Below, one piece after another: positions 50,379 through 59,189 of a DNA stretch of 64,000 bases. Source of the DNA: Chrysophaeum taylorii (taxonomy: Eukaryota > Sar > Pelagophyceae > Pelagomonadales > Pelagomonadaceae); the NCBI GenBank assembly GCA_029834535.1, contig JAQMWT010000350.1:149398-213397 (forward strand), in the 5' to 3' direction. The translations under genes and the position numbers were made by a program. The notes below the pieces were generated by a model that was not told where the DNA came from, made no database searches, and saw only the letters and a program-made list of their open reading frames with translations. How positions within the stretch are numbered: the stretch's first letter is position 1; every line of letters begins with the position of its first letter.

Positions 50379-51408
50379 CAAGTGCAGGCCAGTAAGTTCA
50401 CCTACTCCCAATCTCTAACCCCAGTAAGTTCACCTGGTCCCAGTAAGTTTCATATAAGTTCACCTGGTCAGTAAGTTCACCTAGCTCACACCAACTCCTT
50501 TGAGCTCGTCGCTCTCGCCTCCGCCAATCGAAGCTGCTTCGATCCGCCTGCGCCGCCAACCTTTGAGTTTACTCTAAAAACCCTCTACTCTAAAAACCCC
50601 AGTATGTTCACCTGGTCCCAGTTTCACCTGGTCACTCAGCTCACCTAGTCCCAATCTCCAACCCCAGTAAGTTCACCTGGCCCCAGTAAGTTCACCTACA
50701 GTGCGCGTGTAGACGCCGTGAGGGGGCTTATCGGTATTGCGCAGCACGTGTGGGGTAGGGTGGAGTCGTCGACCCGGATGAGTATATCCTCGGGGATGCC
50801 GATCGACAGAGAGCCACGTAGAGCTGGACGTGGCAGAAGACGGGCTTGGGAAAGAGGACGCCGACCTCGCGGGGCGTCTGGCCCTGGCTCTTGTTGATCG
50901 TTTGGCGTCGGCGGGCCTTAAGGGATACAGGTTGGAGGAGCCTCGGTGACAACGACACGATCGATCATGTATCTGGTACCGTTGCAGTGGCCGTGCGACG
51001 GGTCGAGGTTGCGAAGACTTTAAGCTCGCGATCAAAGTCAGCATGCCGTTGGTTGTCGGGAGTTGAAAACTCGACTCTTGAGAGCGAGGCGTCGTCTTCC
51101 GACCCAGCCTAGTCAGCCGAAAAGAACTCCGACGCCTCGTCTTTGGGGAAAAAAGGCCGCGGTCATGCGCGCGTTGTCAGCATCGACAACATCGTTTCGA
51201 CGGGGCGTGAGAATGGCGCGCTGAAAGAGCCGCCGCGGGTCGTGGAAATAGTCTGCGAGGTCGCCGTAGACGGCTTGGAGGATCACTACTGTCTGGCTCT
51301 CGCGTCTACCTGATCCTTACTCTCGCGCCTATCTGATCCTTACTCTAAATCGAGGGACAGACAGACAAACAAACAGACAGACAAACATCTGTCGATTAGT
51401 AGTTAGGA
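50379..51408 (-). mobile_element. Helitron-like element copy C
   Basis: Complete by termini on the minus strand: TCCTAACTACTAATCGACAG at 51408 (preceded by A) and CCTGCACTTG at 50379 (followed by T). It carries the same helicase remnant (QTINKSQGQTPREVGV, VFCHVQLYVAL) and the 3' GTGAACTTACTGG array. It lies between the ATGs of the ARM/EF-hand gene (40 bp) and the SERINC gene (109 bp). Confidence 0.78.
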
Positions 51409-51516
51409 TAATAATGCTTACCCCCGAGTGATGAAAGAGTTCTGAGCGTTCTTCCCCCCTTTGGCTTGCGCGCGAGAGGGGTCATAAGTTCCAGAGGTGG
51501 AGTGGAGACAAAGAAG

Positions 51517-52950
51517 ATGATCGCAGGCGCCAGCGCTGCCGCGGGAGTCGGGGCATCGAGCCTGGGTGTGTGCACCATGTGCTCGTGGTTATGCTCGGCG
51601 TGCTCGGCGTGCGCTTGTGCGTGTTCCTGGGCCAAAACGTGTGTGAACTGCTGCTCGGGGTCCATGTGCGCGTCGTCGGAGGGGAAAGGCATGAAAGCCG
51701 GTAAGATCGGGTCGTGTCTCGTGATGCTGAACGGGATCCTGATGGCCCTCTTGTGGCAATACGTGCTCGGGCCGCGGATGCGGACGTCGGCGTGGCTCGA
51801 AGGCGAGTGCAGCTCTCGCGGCGGCGGCGGGTTCGAGCACGCGTGTCTCGGGCAGCAGGGCGTGTTCCGGGTGTCGCTCGCCCTCGTCGCGTTCTACGGC
51901 CTCTGCGCCCTCGGGTGCCGCCTCTCCAAGATGTGGCACAACGCGTTGTGGTCGCTCAAGATGGTTCTCCTACTCGTCCCTCTCATGATCGCCGTCGTTT
52001 TTATTCCGGCTCGGATCGTCGAGGGCTACGTCTGGGTGGCCCGCGTCGGCGCGGCTATCTTCGTGATACTCCAGATGGTCGTCATAGTGGACCTCGCCTA
52101 CGCTGTCAACGACTGGTTCGTGGCCCAATCAAACGCCGCGGGGTATTCGAGCTACGGGGACGACGAGGGTTTATTCGCGAGTTGTGGCAGCCTCGACGAC
52201 GCTCTCAGCAACCTCTTGTACATTTCGTTGTTTTTGTTTGCCGTCGCCTTGACGGGCATCGTGCTCCTCTTCGTCTACTTTTCCGCATGTCCGGTGACGA
52301 CTGCGTTCATAGCCATGACCCTCGTCCTCTGCGTCGGCGCGACCGCGACGCAGCTCGTTTTTTCGGACAACGGAAATCTCCTCACGTCGGCCTCGGTTTC
52401 GGCCTACGCCGTCTACGTCGCGTACGTGGCGATCAGCCGCATCCCCAACGACCGCTGCAACCCCCTTCACCACGACCGCGACATCCTCGGGATCGTCGTC
52501 GGCCTCGTTCTTGCCCTCGTCTCGCTCGCCTGGACCACCCACTCCACCAGCGCCGCCGTCGCAGACCTTCTCGAGGGCGGCGACCTCTCGACTCCCGGCG
52601 ACATGACCCGCGAGCTCGTCCCGCGTGCCTCCAAGGATGACGACGACGACGACGACGACGAGGAATCGGGCTCTTCCTCCATAATCCCGCCCGCGCCCAT
52701 CGAGTGTCTCGACGGCGGCGACATAGAGAACACCCGCTTCAACCTCGCCCTCGCGCTCGTCGCGATGTACGTGGCCTGCTCCCTCACCAACTGGGGCACC
52801 TGGCCCGAGGCCGAGGCCAACGCCTCCGAGCCCCTCGCCGGCAAAGTCAACTCCTGGCTCAACATCGCGGCTCAGTGGGTCATGTTTCTCATCTACTTTT
52901 GGACTCTCCTCGCACCCATGCTCTTCCCAGACCGCGACTTTTCTTCTTAA
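51517..52950 (+). CDS. SERINC/TMS1 family membrane protein
   Basis: 477 aa from the first in-frame ATG. About ten membrane segments. The N-terminus is Cys-rich as in the family (CTMCSWLCSACSACACACS, then TCVNCCSG). Further family segments are MWHNALWSLKMVLLLVPLMI, a VEGYVWVARVGAAIF helix with Ala/Gly packing, DLAYAVNDWF, and the C-terminal FNLALALVAMYVACSLTNW with SWLNIAAQWVMFLIYFW. An Asp run encoded by (GAC)n (about 52637-52660) lies in the last cytoplasmic loop. SERINC proteins act as lipid scramblases/transporters in eukaryotic membranes. Confidence 0.92.
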   Translation: MIAGASAAAGVGASSLGVCTMCSWLCSACSACACACSWAKTCVNCCSGSMCASSEGKGMKAGKIGSCLVMLNGILMALLWQYVLGPRMRTSAWLEGECSSRGGGGFEHACLGQQGVFRVSLALVAFYGLCALGCRLSKMWHNALWSLKMVLLLVPLMIAVVFIPARIVEGYVWVARVGAAIFVILQMVVIVDLAYAVNDWFVAQSNAAGYSSYGDDEGLFASCGSLDDALSNLLYISLFLFAVALTGIVLLFVYFSACPVTTAFIAMTLVLCVGATATQLVFSDNGNLLTSASVSAYAVYVAYVAISRIPNDRCNPLHHDRDILGIVVGLVLALVSLAWTTHSTSAAVADLLEGGDLSTPGDMTRELVPRASKDDDDDDDDEESGSSSIIPPAPIECLDGGDIENTRFNLALALVAMYVACSLTNWGTWPEAEANASEPLAGKVNSWLNIAAQWVMFLIYFWTLLAPMLFPDRDFSS

Positions 52951-54434
52951 TGCACACATATACAAGCGGGTAGGTTTGAGCGAGCAGCATAAAACCGAAA
53001 ATTTCAGTTCGCGCTAAACGCCACCCCCCCCGGACGTGGCCGGTGACAGGGTCGTCGGAGGGGTGGTGTCTTGGGCGGTCCGCGAAGATTCGAACATGGG
53101 GCTCGGCGGACCCCCGATATCGTATTTTCTTTTTTTCCGTCCGGGGCGGCGATTTTGCGACTTACTAACTTCGCCGCCGAAGACTTCGGGGGAGTTAGTT
53201 TTTTTTCGCGGACACAACTCCTTTCGAAGCGGATTCGCGTGCGCGGGACAGCCACCAACGTGCCCTCCCGATCACCCTCGAGAAAGTGGCATCACAACAT
53301 GTGGCAGCTATGTATTATTAAAGTCGTGATGTGCTCCTGTTTCCGCCTCGTCGAGGCGAGAAAGCTCACTTTGGGGTTTGATAGAGCGATGCTTGTGGTG
53401 TTGTTTCCCGGCGGCGGAGTTTTTTTATAAATCTGCTTGGCGGCCTCGAGGGCGATGTTGTCCATCTCGGCGCCACCTTGGTTTGAGCTCACGCGCGAGG
53501 CGATGCTTGTTGACGAACAGGACGGCAACGGTGTCGTAGACGATCTCGGTCCTTCCTCGCTCCCTCTCTCGCTCGTGGTAGTCAAAGCACGCGAAGTACT
53601 CTCCCCGCGTGCTTGTGCGACTTCGAGTACTGCCCCACGCCCTGCCCCTAGTGGGTCAAAAGAGTCCTCTCGCACCGCCCTTTTGAGCCCAGGGCACGCT
53701 TCTGGTGTACCCCGTCTCTTCATCTCCGACTTCAGCTATGATGACGAAAGCCACCAGGCTGCGTGGATGCATCGACACTATCCGGGACACTATCCGGACG
53801 CGCTCGGACTGCGCGTCAGGCGTCAGACACGCCGCAACGCTTCTCCATTTCCATCATCATGAAACGAGGCACAATCGGTCCGTTGCGTGTTCTTTTTGAG
53901 TATGCGGTGCACCATATTTGATGTGCACCCGAAATGGGCGAAAAAGCTTCCCGCAGCCGAATATCGTCCATATCGCGCGTGTTCTGACGAAGCAAGCCCC
54001 CCCCAAGTCGACTAAGGGCTATCGATCGGCTCCGAGAGACCCGCGAAACTCGATGGTCTTGCCCCTGAAACCCCGTGACGTCACCGCTGCACAAAACTCG
54101 CTAATCGGGACATTTTCCTAGTCCCCAGGTGCCGATCGACGCCTTTTGAGGCGTACTCGAGAGTGGCCAAGCGACGTTGGTGGGGCGGTCGATCTGCAGT
54201 TGCGGGTTGAAACCGGGTTGGTTACGCGCTTGAAGGGAGGAAGGAGGGTACGATGAACGAGCCAAGAACCCCCACCCCCCTAGTAGTGAGTGTACTCTCT
54301 AACGGACAAGTTTCGGGCGTTTTGTTTGTTTTGTTAGTTTTGTTTGTTTGTTTGTTTGTTTTCCGGAACACGAACGAACGATGTTGTTGTCGATGTTCAC
54401 GTCGTGCGAGGACTTTTTTCTTCGTAATTAATTT
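52951..54434. other. intergenic region with unresolved minus-strand exons
   Basis: On the minus strand about 53635-53475 reads EYFACFDYHERERERGR and EIVYDTVAVLFVNKHRLA, and 53473-53425 in the next frame reads GAEMDNIALEAAKQIYKK, both with strong GC3 bias. The switch between them occurs at GTGAGC...CCAAG, only 16 nt apart. Either a very small intron, a frameshift or a wrong model. The family is not recognised and the ends are unknown. Small inverted repeats lie at 53165-53207, and GTTT tracts near 54330-54360. Confidence 0.35.
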
Positions 54435-56217
54435 ATGTTGCTGCCAGATGTGGTGCTCCCCGTGTTCAAGCTTGAGGAGTGCCGGAACCCCCCGAAGCAG
54501 ACGGGGCTCCCGGATTTTGACTTATGCGAAGCGCACGAGCGAGGTCATCATCGTCGGTCCGAAGAGCGCGAACCCCAACGGTCCGAAGAGCCGCCCGCTC
54601 GGCGGCGGCGGAAGATCTTGCCGCTCATGCGGTACCGCGCCCCGCCGCCCAGCAAGCCTCGCGTCAAACCGGTGCTGCGCCAGCCTCGGCCGCGCTCGCC
54701 GCGACGGAAGAAGGAGGCGTTTGATTACGCGTCGATGCACGGCGGTACGACCGGCTTTCGCGCGCTTGGCGACGGCTTCGGCGCGGCGAACGACGTCGCG
54801 AGCTGGATGCGCAAGTTCGCGCACTCGGCGCGCGACGAGCCGCCGCCGCCGCTGCCGAAGAAAAGCGTCGAGACGACGACGACGACGACGGCGGCCGTTC
54901 TCAGGAAGCCGCGACCTGCCGCGGTAGCGAAAAGGCGACCCCCTGTTCCCGCCCCCGCGCTGCCCCCCGATCATTCGTTGCGACTCGCGAGGGGACGCCG
55001 CGCCGAGGCCGCACGAAGGTCAAGAGACAGACAGCTCGCGGCGCGCGACGCGTTCCTCGACGCTCAGGTGGCCAAGGTGCAGCCGGAGTCTTTGATGATC
55101 GAAAAGCGCCAGCGCTACCTCGGCGCCCAGCCCAAGCCCACCCGAAGGGCACGCCGGCAGCTCAAAGATTCTTCGAAGACCGAGTCCGAACCGCATCTCC
55201 GTCGCCACCGCGAGCTCCTCGAGCGATACAAGGGAGCTCTGCTGCCGGGGGACGTCCGCGCTTGGCGCGAGGGCGACGCTGTGCTCGTCAAGTGGGACGA
55301 CGGTGCGCGCTACCCGGGTCTCGTCGCGCGCGTCGACGACCGTTCCGCCGACGTTCGTTTCGTCGACGGCGATTCCCGGGACGACGTGCCGTTGAGCGAC
55401 CTCGAGGCCCCGAGCTGGCGCGTCGGCGACGCGTGCCGCTGTTTGTGGGAAGAGGATGGCGAATGGTACTCGGGAATCGTCAACGCAGTCGCCGGGACAA
55501 CGGTCGACGTTCTCTTTGACGACGGCGACAGGAGGCACGGGGCTCCCCTCGCTCATCTCGCTAAGCCGGCGGATGACGACGAGTCGACCGACGTCGACGG
55601 TTTCGTCGCGTCTCGCAACGTGGTGGTCGATGCAGCAGCACCCTCCGAAGTCCCCCCAGCGGTCACTCCGTCCTTGTGTGATGCCGCCGTCATACCACAG
55701 CATGCCGTTCGCGATAAAACGGAAATTGTTGGCGAGGACGATGATCGTGACGAAGAGTACGAAGTCGACGACGAAAGCGGCGGCGGCGGCGGCGGCGATA
55801 GAAGAAAACACCAACCTGCTGCAGCGAGGTCATCGTCAAATCAAAACCACGTCGACGACGAGGCGTCGGCCAGGAGTCAGATAGTAGACCACCAGTACTA
55901 CCAAGTCGCCGCGACCCCTAGTGATAGTCGCGGCGCAAATCGAGGCCCTACGAGTTGGAACAGTAGTGCCGACGAAGATATCGGCAAGCCCCTGCCTTTC
56001 GTATCAAACCAGCGCGCTTCCGACTACGGGGTACCGGCGATTACCAGCGGCATGGTAGATCACCAAACCCCTGTCGCCACAACCCGGAGTGATGGCGATG
56101 GATTTTCTCGTAACCATCCATGGGGCAGAGACGGCGAAACTTCGACGCCACCACCTTCCGACGTGCCACCTGCTCGCGATGTCGGCAAAAACGGCGGAGA
56201 CTACGACGATGATGATT

Positions 56218-56249
<32 letters not shown>

Positions 56250-56285
56250 TATCACGATGACGATTTCGAAGAAGACGCCTCGTGA
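54435..56285 (+). CDS. protein with tandem Tudor-like domains
   Basis: 616 aa, single exon. The N-terminal half is basic and Pro/Arg-rich without clear folds. Residues about 275-315 and 325-370 are two adjacent Tudor/SMN-type barrels with the typical G-D-A-V/C-x-x-W-x-DG/ED-G-x-W/Y-Y pattern: EGDAVLVKWDDGARYPGLV, then VRFVDGDSRDDVPLSDLE; and VGDACRCLWEEDGEWYSGIV followed by VDVLFDDGDRRHGAPLAHL. Such pairs read methylated Lys/Arg on histones or proteins. The C-terminus is acidic with an Asp run from a GAC/GAT microsatellite (56203-56250). A chromatin or RNP role is inferred. Confidence 0.78.
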
Positions 56286-56593
56286 TGTGCATGCATGCCC
56301 CCCTGGCTTGAGATTAAATTTTAACGGCTGGAGCTAGTATTTGAATAATAATAATACTACCTAGTATTCGCAGAAGAAGAGTGCGTGTCGGTGTTCACAG
56401 CCGAATCGAGGATTCGAGCACATTGGTGGGAAAGTGCCTAGTCGACCTCATCGTGCTGTTGGCGCGTTGCAAAGAATACTTGAAGCCTCCAAGTCGTTGC
56501 GCTCGGCGCGCTCCGTACGAATCCGCAGTGAATCAAACCCCCCAGCGATCGACCTTGTGTCGTCCGGCATCGCGCGCTCTGGCCAGTGGCGGG

Positions 56594-56977
56594 ATGGAAA
56601 CACCAAAGCATTCGTGTTGCACGCGCGTCGTGCTCTTTGTCTTCGCGATCCTCGCGCTGATGGTGTGTATACCGACGAATCTTATATGGCTCGCCGTAGT
56701 CTGTTGCCTCGCGGGCGTCAAAGTGTACGTCTACAAGTACTGCGTCGACGACAAAGGCCGCGTCTACATGGAGGCGCTCGCCTGGACTCCCGTACGATGG
56801 ATCTGGATCAGCTGTACGGGCCGGGGATTCATCTGGCCCTCGGAGGCAGCAGCCGTCGCCTGGGAGAAGCGGCTCCGAGATCGAGAGACGCCCAGTAGCG
56901 CCCAAGCCCCGACATCAGAAAAGACCTCCGCGGCAACTACGGAGCAACCGCCGGCCGTGGAAGGAGACTTGGTATGA
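56594..56977 (+). CDS. small membrane protein of unknown function
   Basis: 127 aa from ATG at 56594; the frame is open further upstream without coding bias. Two close hydrophobic segments (VVLFVFAILALMVCIPTN and LIWLAVVCCLAGVKVYVY) form a hairpin or two TM helices. They are followed by a conserved-looking patch (YCVDDKGRVYMEALAWTPVR, WISCTGRGFIWPSEAAA) and a hydrophilic tail. No family recognised. Its 3' end faces the selenoprotein gene with 162 bp between stops. Confidence 0.6.
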   Translation: METPKHSCCTRVVLFVFAILALMVCIPTNLIWLAVVCCLAGVKVYVYKYCVDDKGRVYMEALAWTPVRWIWISCTGRGFIWPSEAAAVAWEKRLRDRETPSSAQAPTSEKTSAATTEQPPAVEGDLV

Positions 56978-57017
56978 TTATGGGCAATGCGGTTCACCGG
57001 CACTCCTGGCCCGGGGT

Positions 57018-57092
57018 CCATGCGTACAGTTCGCGTCGAACTGCGGCGCGCGCGAAAGGGAGGAGAGCGCCCTGCAGTTGTCATCCGCATGG
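57018..57092 (-). promoter_or_regulatory. candidate SECIS element
   Basis: In the 3' flank of the redoxin gene, 48 nt after its stop. On the minus strand: helix I CCATGCG (57092-57086) pairs with CGCATGG (57024-57018). An ATGA (57084-57081) faces a CGAC containing GA (57038-57035), as in the SECIS non-Watson-Crick quartet. Helix II AACTGC (57079-57074) pairs with GCAGTT (57044-57039), extended by GGCGC/GCGCC. The apical loop is pyrimidine-rich and lacks the usual AA at the expected distance (some SECIS use CC), so this is only a candidate. Confidence 0.4.
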
Positions 57093-57139
57093 GCCACGGG
57101 CAGTGTGCACGAAGAAGAGAGAGAGAGGGTTCATTTTAT

Positions 57140-57847
57140 TCAGAACTTTTTGATCGGTGCGAGCTTGATGGGGCGGCGCTCTTTGACGGAGGGTACGAGG
57201 TCCGAGATGACCGGGCGGAACGTGACGAGTGGGAATTGCTCGCCTTCGAACGGGACCATATCCATGGCCTGGCCATTGCTGTAGCCCATCTGCCGACCAC
57301 GTCTCATGAATAAACAACGCGAGAGGCTGCTGCTTACCGTCTTCCAGGACCACGTGCACTCCTTGACAGTGGCGCCGTTGGCGTCGAGGACGACGATCGC
57401 CGGTTGGACCATCTCGTAGTTTCCCGAAACTTCCCACTCGTGGGCCTTGAGGGTGTAGATATCCCCTGCATCCTTTACGAGGAAAGAGTGGTCGGGATCG
57501 GACTTGACCTCGAATTTGAGGTCGGCGACGCCGCGGTCGGCGAGGCGTTGCCGAACTGCCTCGTCGCCGCCCGGCTCCGCCGTGATGGCCGTGAGGGTCA
57601 TGCCCTCGGCAAGCACAGCGTCGTACACTCTGTTGAGGTCCGACAGCTGTGCGCGACACGGGGGTCACCACCTGCGGATCTGGTCAACACTCAAGCACGT
57701 TTTCGCTACGCACGACCCGCGGAAGTGGTAGTGGATACTAAAGCCGGTGCTTGACACCGACGACCCCATTGTCGTTGTAAAGCGGGCTGCAAAGCGGGCT
57801 GCAAAAGTGGTGGTCCGAACGAGAAAAAGCACGGACAACAGAATCAT
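57140..57847 (-). CDS. redoxin-fold selenoprotein with in-frame TGA (Sec), three exons
   Basis: Exons 57714-57847, 57338-57671 and 57140-57289. Introns are 42 nt (GTGCGT...CGCAG, phase 2) and 48 nt (GTAAGC...GGCAG, phase 0). Splicing exon 1 to 2 gives FRGSW-TGA-PPCRAQLSDLNRVYDAV, where peroxiredoxin/AhpC-like relatives have FRGSWCPPCRAQL. TGA at complement(57665..57667) therefore falls on the redox Cys and is read as Sec47, with Cys50 as partner (U-x2-C). The rest is a thioredoxin-like domain: MTLTAITAEPGGDEAV, SFLVKDAGDIYTL, VQPAIVVLDANGATV, and TWSWKTMGYSN across the second junction. 205 aa. The N-terminus is hydrophobic. Likely a thiol/peroxide oxidoreductase. A 3' hairpin may be its SECIS. 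Confidence 0.82.
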
Positions 57848-57939
57848 CAATCAAGTGGTGGAACCATCTCTGAACCTTCCTTTAGAATAAGGATTCTGGG
57901 GCTGCACGTTTGACCTCGAAACACGGGGTTAAATCAAAA

Positions 57940-58992
57940 CAAGTGCAGGCCAGTAAGTTCACTTACTCCAAATCTCTAACCCCAGTAAGTTCACCTGGTC
58001 CCAGTAAGTTTCATATAAGTTCACCTGGGCAGTAAGTTCACCTAGCTCACACCAACTCCTTTGAGCTCGTCGCTCTCGCCTCCGCCAATCTAAGCTGCTT
58101 TGATCCGCACGCGCCGCCAACCTTTGAGTTTACTCTAAAAACTTTACTCTAAAAACCCCAGTATGTTCACCTGGTCCCAGTTTCACCTGGTCACTCAGTT
58201 CACGTAGTCCCAATCTCAAACCCCAGTAAGTTCACGTGGTCCCAATAAGTTCACCTATAGTGCGCGTGTAGACGCCGGGAGGGGGCTTATCGGTATTGCG
58301 CAGCACGTGTGGGGTAGGGTGGAGTCGTCGACCCAGATGAGTATATCCTCGGGGATCCCGATCGACAGAGAGCCACGTAGAGCTGGACGTGGCAGAAGAC
58401 GGGCTTGGGAAAGAGGACGCCGACCTCGCGGGGCGTCTGGCCCTGGCTCTTGTTGATCGTTTGGCGTAGGCGGGCCTTAAGGGATACATGTTGGAGGAGC
58501 CTCGGTGACAACGACACGATCGATCATGTATCTGGTACCGTTGCAGTGGCCGTGCGACGGGTCGAGGTTTCGAAGACCTCAAGCTCGCGCTCAAAGTCAG
58601 CATCCCGTTGGTTGTCAGGGAGTTGAAAACCCTACTGTAAAGAGCGAGGCGTCGTCTTCCGACCCAGCCTAGTCAGCCGAAAAGAACTCCGACGCCTCGT
58701 CTCCGAGAAAAAAAGGCCGCGGTCATGCGCGCGTTGTCAGCATCGACAGCATCGTTTCGACGGGGCGTGAGAATGGCGCGCTGAAAGAGCCGCCGCGGGT
58801 CGTGGAAATAGTCTGCGAGGTCGCCGTAGACGGCTTGGAGGATCACTGTCTGGCTCTCGCGCCGACCTGATCCTTACTCTCGGGCCTACCTGATCCTTAC
58901 CCTAAATCGAGGGACAGACAGACAGACTCCCCACACACACCCCCCCCCTTAGCAGTCGACATTTAAAGACAGACAGACAGACAGACAGACAA
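57940..58992 (-). mobile_element. Helitron-like element copy D, interrupted
   Basis: The 3' end CCTGCACTTG at 57940 is followed by T on the minus strand. The same array and helicase remnant as the other copies are present. The 5' end is missing: the sequence follows the family up to the GACA tract at 58992 and then changes to the LTR of the copia element instead of continuing to the 5' terminus. Confidence 0.78.
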
Positions 58993-59083
58993 TGTTACGA
59001 ATGGTATGAGGCGTTAGACTAGCGATAGGAGAAAGACGTAAGGATACTGGATACGTGGTGCAGGGGTAAGTGTCATAGCTTCT
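58993..59083 (-). repeat. LTR (element's 3' LTR), at least this part
   Basis: Starts TGTTACGAATGG on the plus strand and matches 63911-64000 with one visible difference (GATAGGAG versus GATAAGAG). The inner boundary cannot be set because the other copy is cut by the window edge. Confidence 0.85.
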
Positions 59084-59182
59084 TCACACAGGTGCTGGAA
59101 AAGAAGGAAAAGGAAAAAGGGGTAAGTGAGGTCTTCACACAGGTGCTGGAAAAGAAGGAAAAGGAAAAAGGGGTAAGTGAGG
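59084..59182. repeat. ~50-bp tandem duplication
   Basis: Two near-perfect copies of a unit containing CACACAGGTGCTGGAAAAGA and a purine tract, directly beside the left LTR. It lengthens the out-of-frame tail of the RT/RNase H frame. Confidence 0.85.
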
Positions 59183-59189
59183 TCTTCAG

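Noticed and set aside
51396-51692. Minus-strand His/Glu-rich ORF over the SERINC start
   Set aside because: Shadow of the Cys-rich N-terminus of SERINC in another frame.
53080-53110. tRNA-like T-loop GATTCGAAC
   Set aside because: Flanking bases do not form a T-stem and no acceptor or anticodon arm fits.
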